From Kiritimatiellia bacterium (GTDB lineage Bacteria > Verrucomicrobiota > Kiritimatiellia > UBA8416 > YA12-FULL-48-11): a DNA stretch of 64,000 nucleotides. This document shows positions 62,936 through 64,000 of this stretch, one piece after another. The translations under genes and the position numbers were made by a program. A model generated the notes under the pieces. That model was given only the letters and a program-made list of their open reading frames with translations, was not told the origin of the DNA and searched no databases. Location: assembly GCA_028716365.1 (NCBI GenBank), contig JAQUPZ010000001.1:723205-787204 (forward strand), written 5' to 3'. The stretch's first letter is position 1; each line of letters begins with the position of its first letter.

Positions 62936-64000
62936 ATGTCTGAAAGAAAACTTACGCGCAGGGATTTCATTGGAAGAACGGCGGCTGGATTGGCCGGTAT
63001 GTCTGTTTTAACAGGCGCTTCATCCATAAATGCAGCTTCCTTTACGAGTGCCGTGCTCGGCATTCACGGCCGGGGTAAAACAACAACAGAGGCATTTGCA
63101 CGGGAGTTGGCACGGGCACTTCCCGAGGAACAACCCTACGATTACCACAAACGATTGACCGAGAGTCCGGTACATGTGGCGGCAAGGCGGGATCTTGAAG
63201 CCAAACCACGAGCTGACGAGATGATATTGCCCGATCAGGGCTGGAAACTCGTCTGGAACAAGAACAGTTCGGTAATCCTCAAGAACGCGGTACAGGACTT
63301 TCAGGATTACCTCAACAAGTCGATGGGAGTCCGGGTGGAAGTGGAAAACCGGGATTCGCTGGAAGGCTGGCAGGGTTTGGGCAAGAGTATCGTAGTCGGA
63401 ACGCGTGATCAGCTGTCAGGTGGCGGGACGGCGCTGAAAGGTCCAAAGGACTATGAGATTATCGTAACGCCGGAGCGGCTGACGGTATGCGGCTATGACG
63501 AACGCGGGGCGATGTTCGGACTTTATAATCTGGAAGCCCGGATGAATCTCCGCGAAGCACCCTTTTTACCCAGCAATCTGAAAACGGTCCGGCACAGCCT
63601 CTACAACGTGCGCATGGTCCATTCCTGGATGGGCTGGATGGAGTGGCCGGACAGCGTACTTTCGCACCTTGCCCATGACGGTTTTGACGGTATCTTTGCC
63701 TCGGTTTATGCCAACCCGAACGGTGACTTTACTACGGCTGAGAATTCGACCGAATTTTACGCACGCCTGTTGTTCCAGGTACGCAGGCAGGATCCGAAAA
63801 GAATGCGGGACTTGATCAACCGGGCGGCACGCTTCGGCATCAAGGTATACACTCCGATAATCTACCAGTACATGGGGACCCCGGAAAGCGAAGCCGGGTT
63901 GCGCCAGCTGGTCCGTAATATCCTGAAAGATTTTCCCGACATCCAGGGTTATATCCTCCTCACGGAAGGTTTCTGGTACAAGAAATGGGGTGGTGGTCAT
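62936..64000 (+). CDS. Tat-exported GH20/GH67-like glycoside hydrolase, 3'-truncated
   Basis: The first 355 codons of a larger gene that continues beyond the window. A twin-arginine signal (LTRRDFIG at residues 6-13) is followed by a domain matching the N-terminal alpha/beta domain shared by GH20 hexosaminidases, GH67 glucuronidases and related enzymes (PKDYEIIVTPERLTVCGYDERGAMFGLYNLE, ending near residue 205 with the typical FGLYNL turn). A TIM barrel begins after that (HDGFDGIFASVYANPNGDFT, FGIKVYTPIIYQYM, DIQGYILLTEG). AAGGAGA lies 5 bases before ATG 62936. The barrel's catalytic region is only partly inside the window, so family choice between GH20, GH67 and GH84-like types is open. Confidence 0.78.
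   Translation, partial: MSERKLTRRDFIGRTAAGLAGMSVLTGASSINAASFTSAVLGIHGRGKTTTEAFARELARALPEEQPYDYHKRLTESPVHVAARRDLEAKPRADEMILPDQGWKLVWNKNSSVILKNAVQDFQDYLNKSMGVRVEVENRDSLEGWQGLGKSIVVGTRDQLSGGGTALKGPKDYEIIVTPERLTVCGYDERGAMFGLYNLEARMNLREAPFLPSNLKTVRHSLYNVRMVHSWMGWMEWPDSVLSHLAHDGFDGIFASVYANPNGDFTTAENSTEFYARLLFQVRRQDPKRMRDLINRAARFGIKVYTPIIYQYMGTPESEAGLRQLVRNILKDFPDIQGYILLTEGFWYKKWGGGH

Overview
The window is a gene-dense stretch of bacterial chromosome from what looks like an uncultivated PVC-type organism (Lentisphaerota, Kiritimatiellota or Planctomycetota). This placement is inference. It rests on the gene families: many secreted sialidase/BNR-type propellers, two ceramidase-like proteins, Tat-exported Gfo/Idh/MocA and GH109 proteins, a cytochrome c protein resembling the hydrazine synthase alpha subunit, and an ECF sigma factor beside a von Willebrand-type anti-sigma protein. 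I see no rRNA, tRNA, CRISPR array, prophage or transposase gene.

Layout. 1-6.1 kb (+): the 3' part of a GH32 enzyme, a ceramidase-like protein, a BNR propeller, a glycerophosphodiesterase and a CBM9-like protein. 6.2-19.2 kb (+): an IclR regulator with a candidate autoregulatory operator, two adjacent fusion proteins carrying alpha/beta-hydrolase domains in opposite order, a Tat-exported oxidoreductase, a GH42-like protein, a second ceramidase-like protein (lipoprotein) and a metallophosphoesterase. 19.2-27.9 kb (-): a tight seven-gene LacI-headed cluster with two sialidase-like propellers, an MFS carrier, a URO-D-family protein, an HpcH/HpaI aldolase and a D-2-hydroxyacid dehydrogenase. It reads as a complete uptake-and-cleavage pathway for a sugar-acid-like substrate. 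28-30.3 kb (-): a spermidine-synthase-like membrane protein. 30.5-44.6 kb (+): a glycan-degradation run (unclassified barrel glycosidase, GC-rich GH109, a helical-barrel protein, GH38 mannosidase, a GH2/clan-A-like enzyme, AGE epimerase).

44.7-57.5 kb (+): an ACT/UPF0210 pair, then an ECF sigma factor, a four-helix-bundle (IVS-type) protein, a membrane anti-sigma/vWA protein and a giant duplicated membrane protein of about 2,180 residues. This part is the most unusual. Short repeats recur between the genes, and two lie inside reading frames: a 14-bp tandem repeat in the vWA gene and a palindromic element in the signal-peptide region of the giant gene. The IVS-type gene is bracketed by 12-bp inverted repeats.

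57.8-64 kb (+): an AT-rich radical SAM gene that looks foreign, another propeller protein, a PHB-depolymerase-like esterase, a small beta-grasp (SLBB-like) protein and the 5' part of a Tat-exported GH20/GH67-like glycosidase.

Taken together the locus encodes outward-facing degradation of complex glycoconjugates: sialidase-like, GalNAc-, mannose- and hexosamine-directed enzymes plus ceramidase, phosphodiesterase and esterase activities. Three separate candidate regulatory units are visible: IclR, LacI and ECF/anti-sigma.
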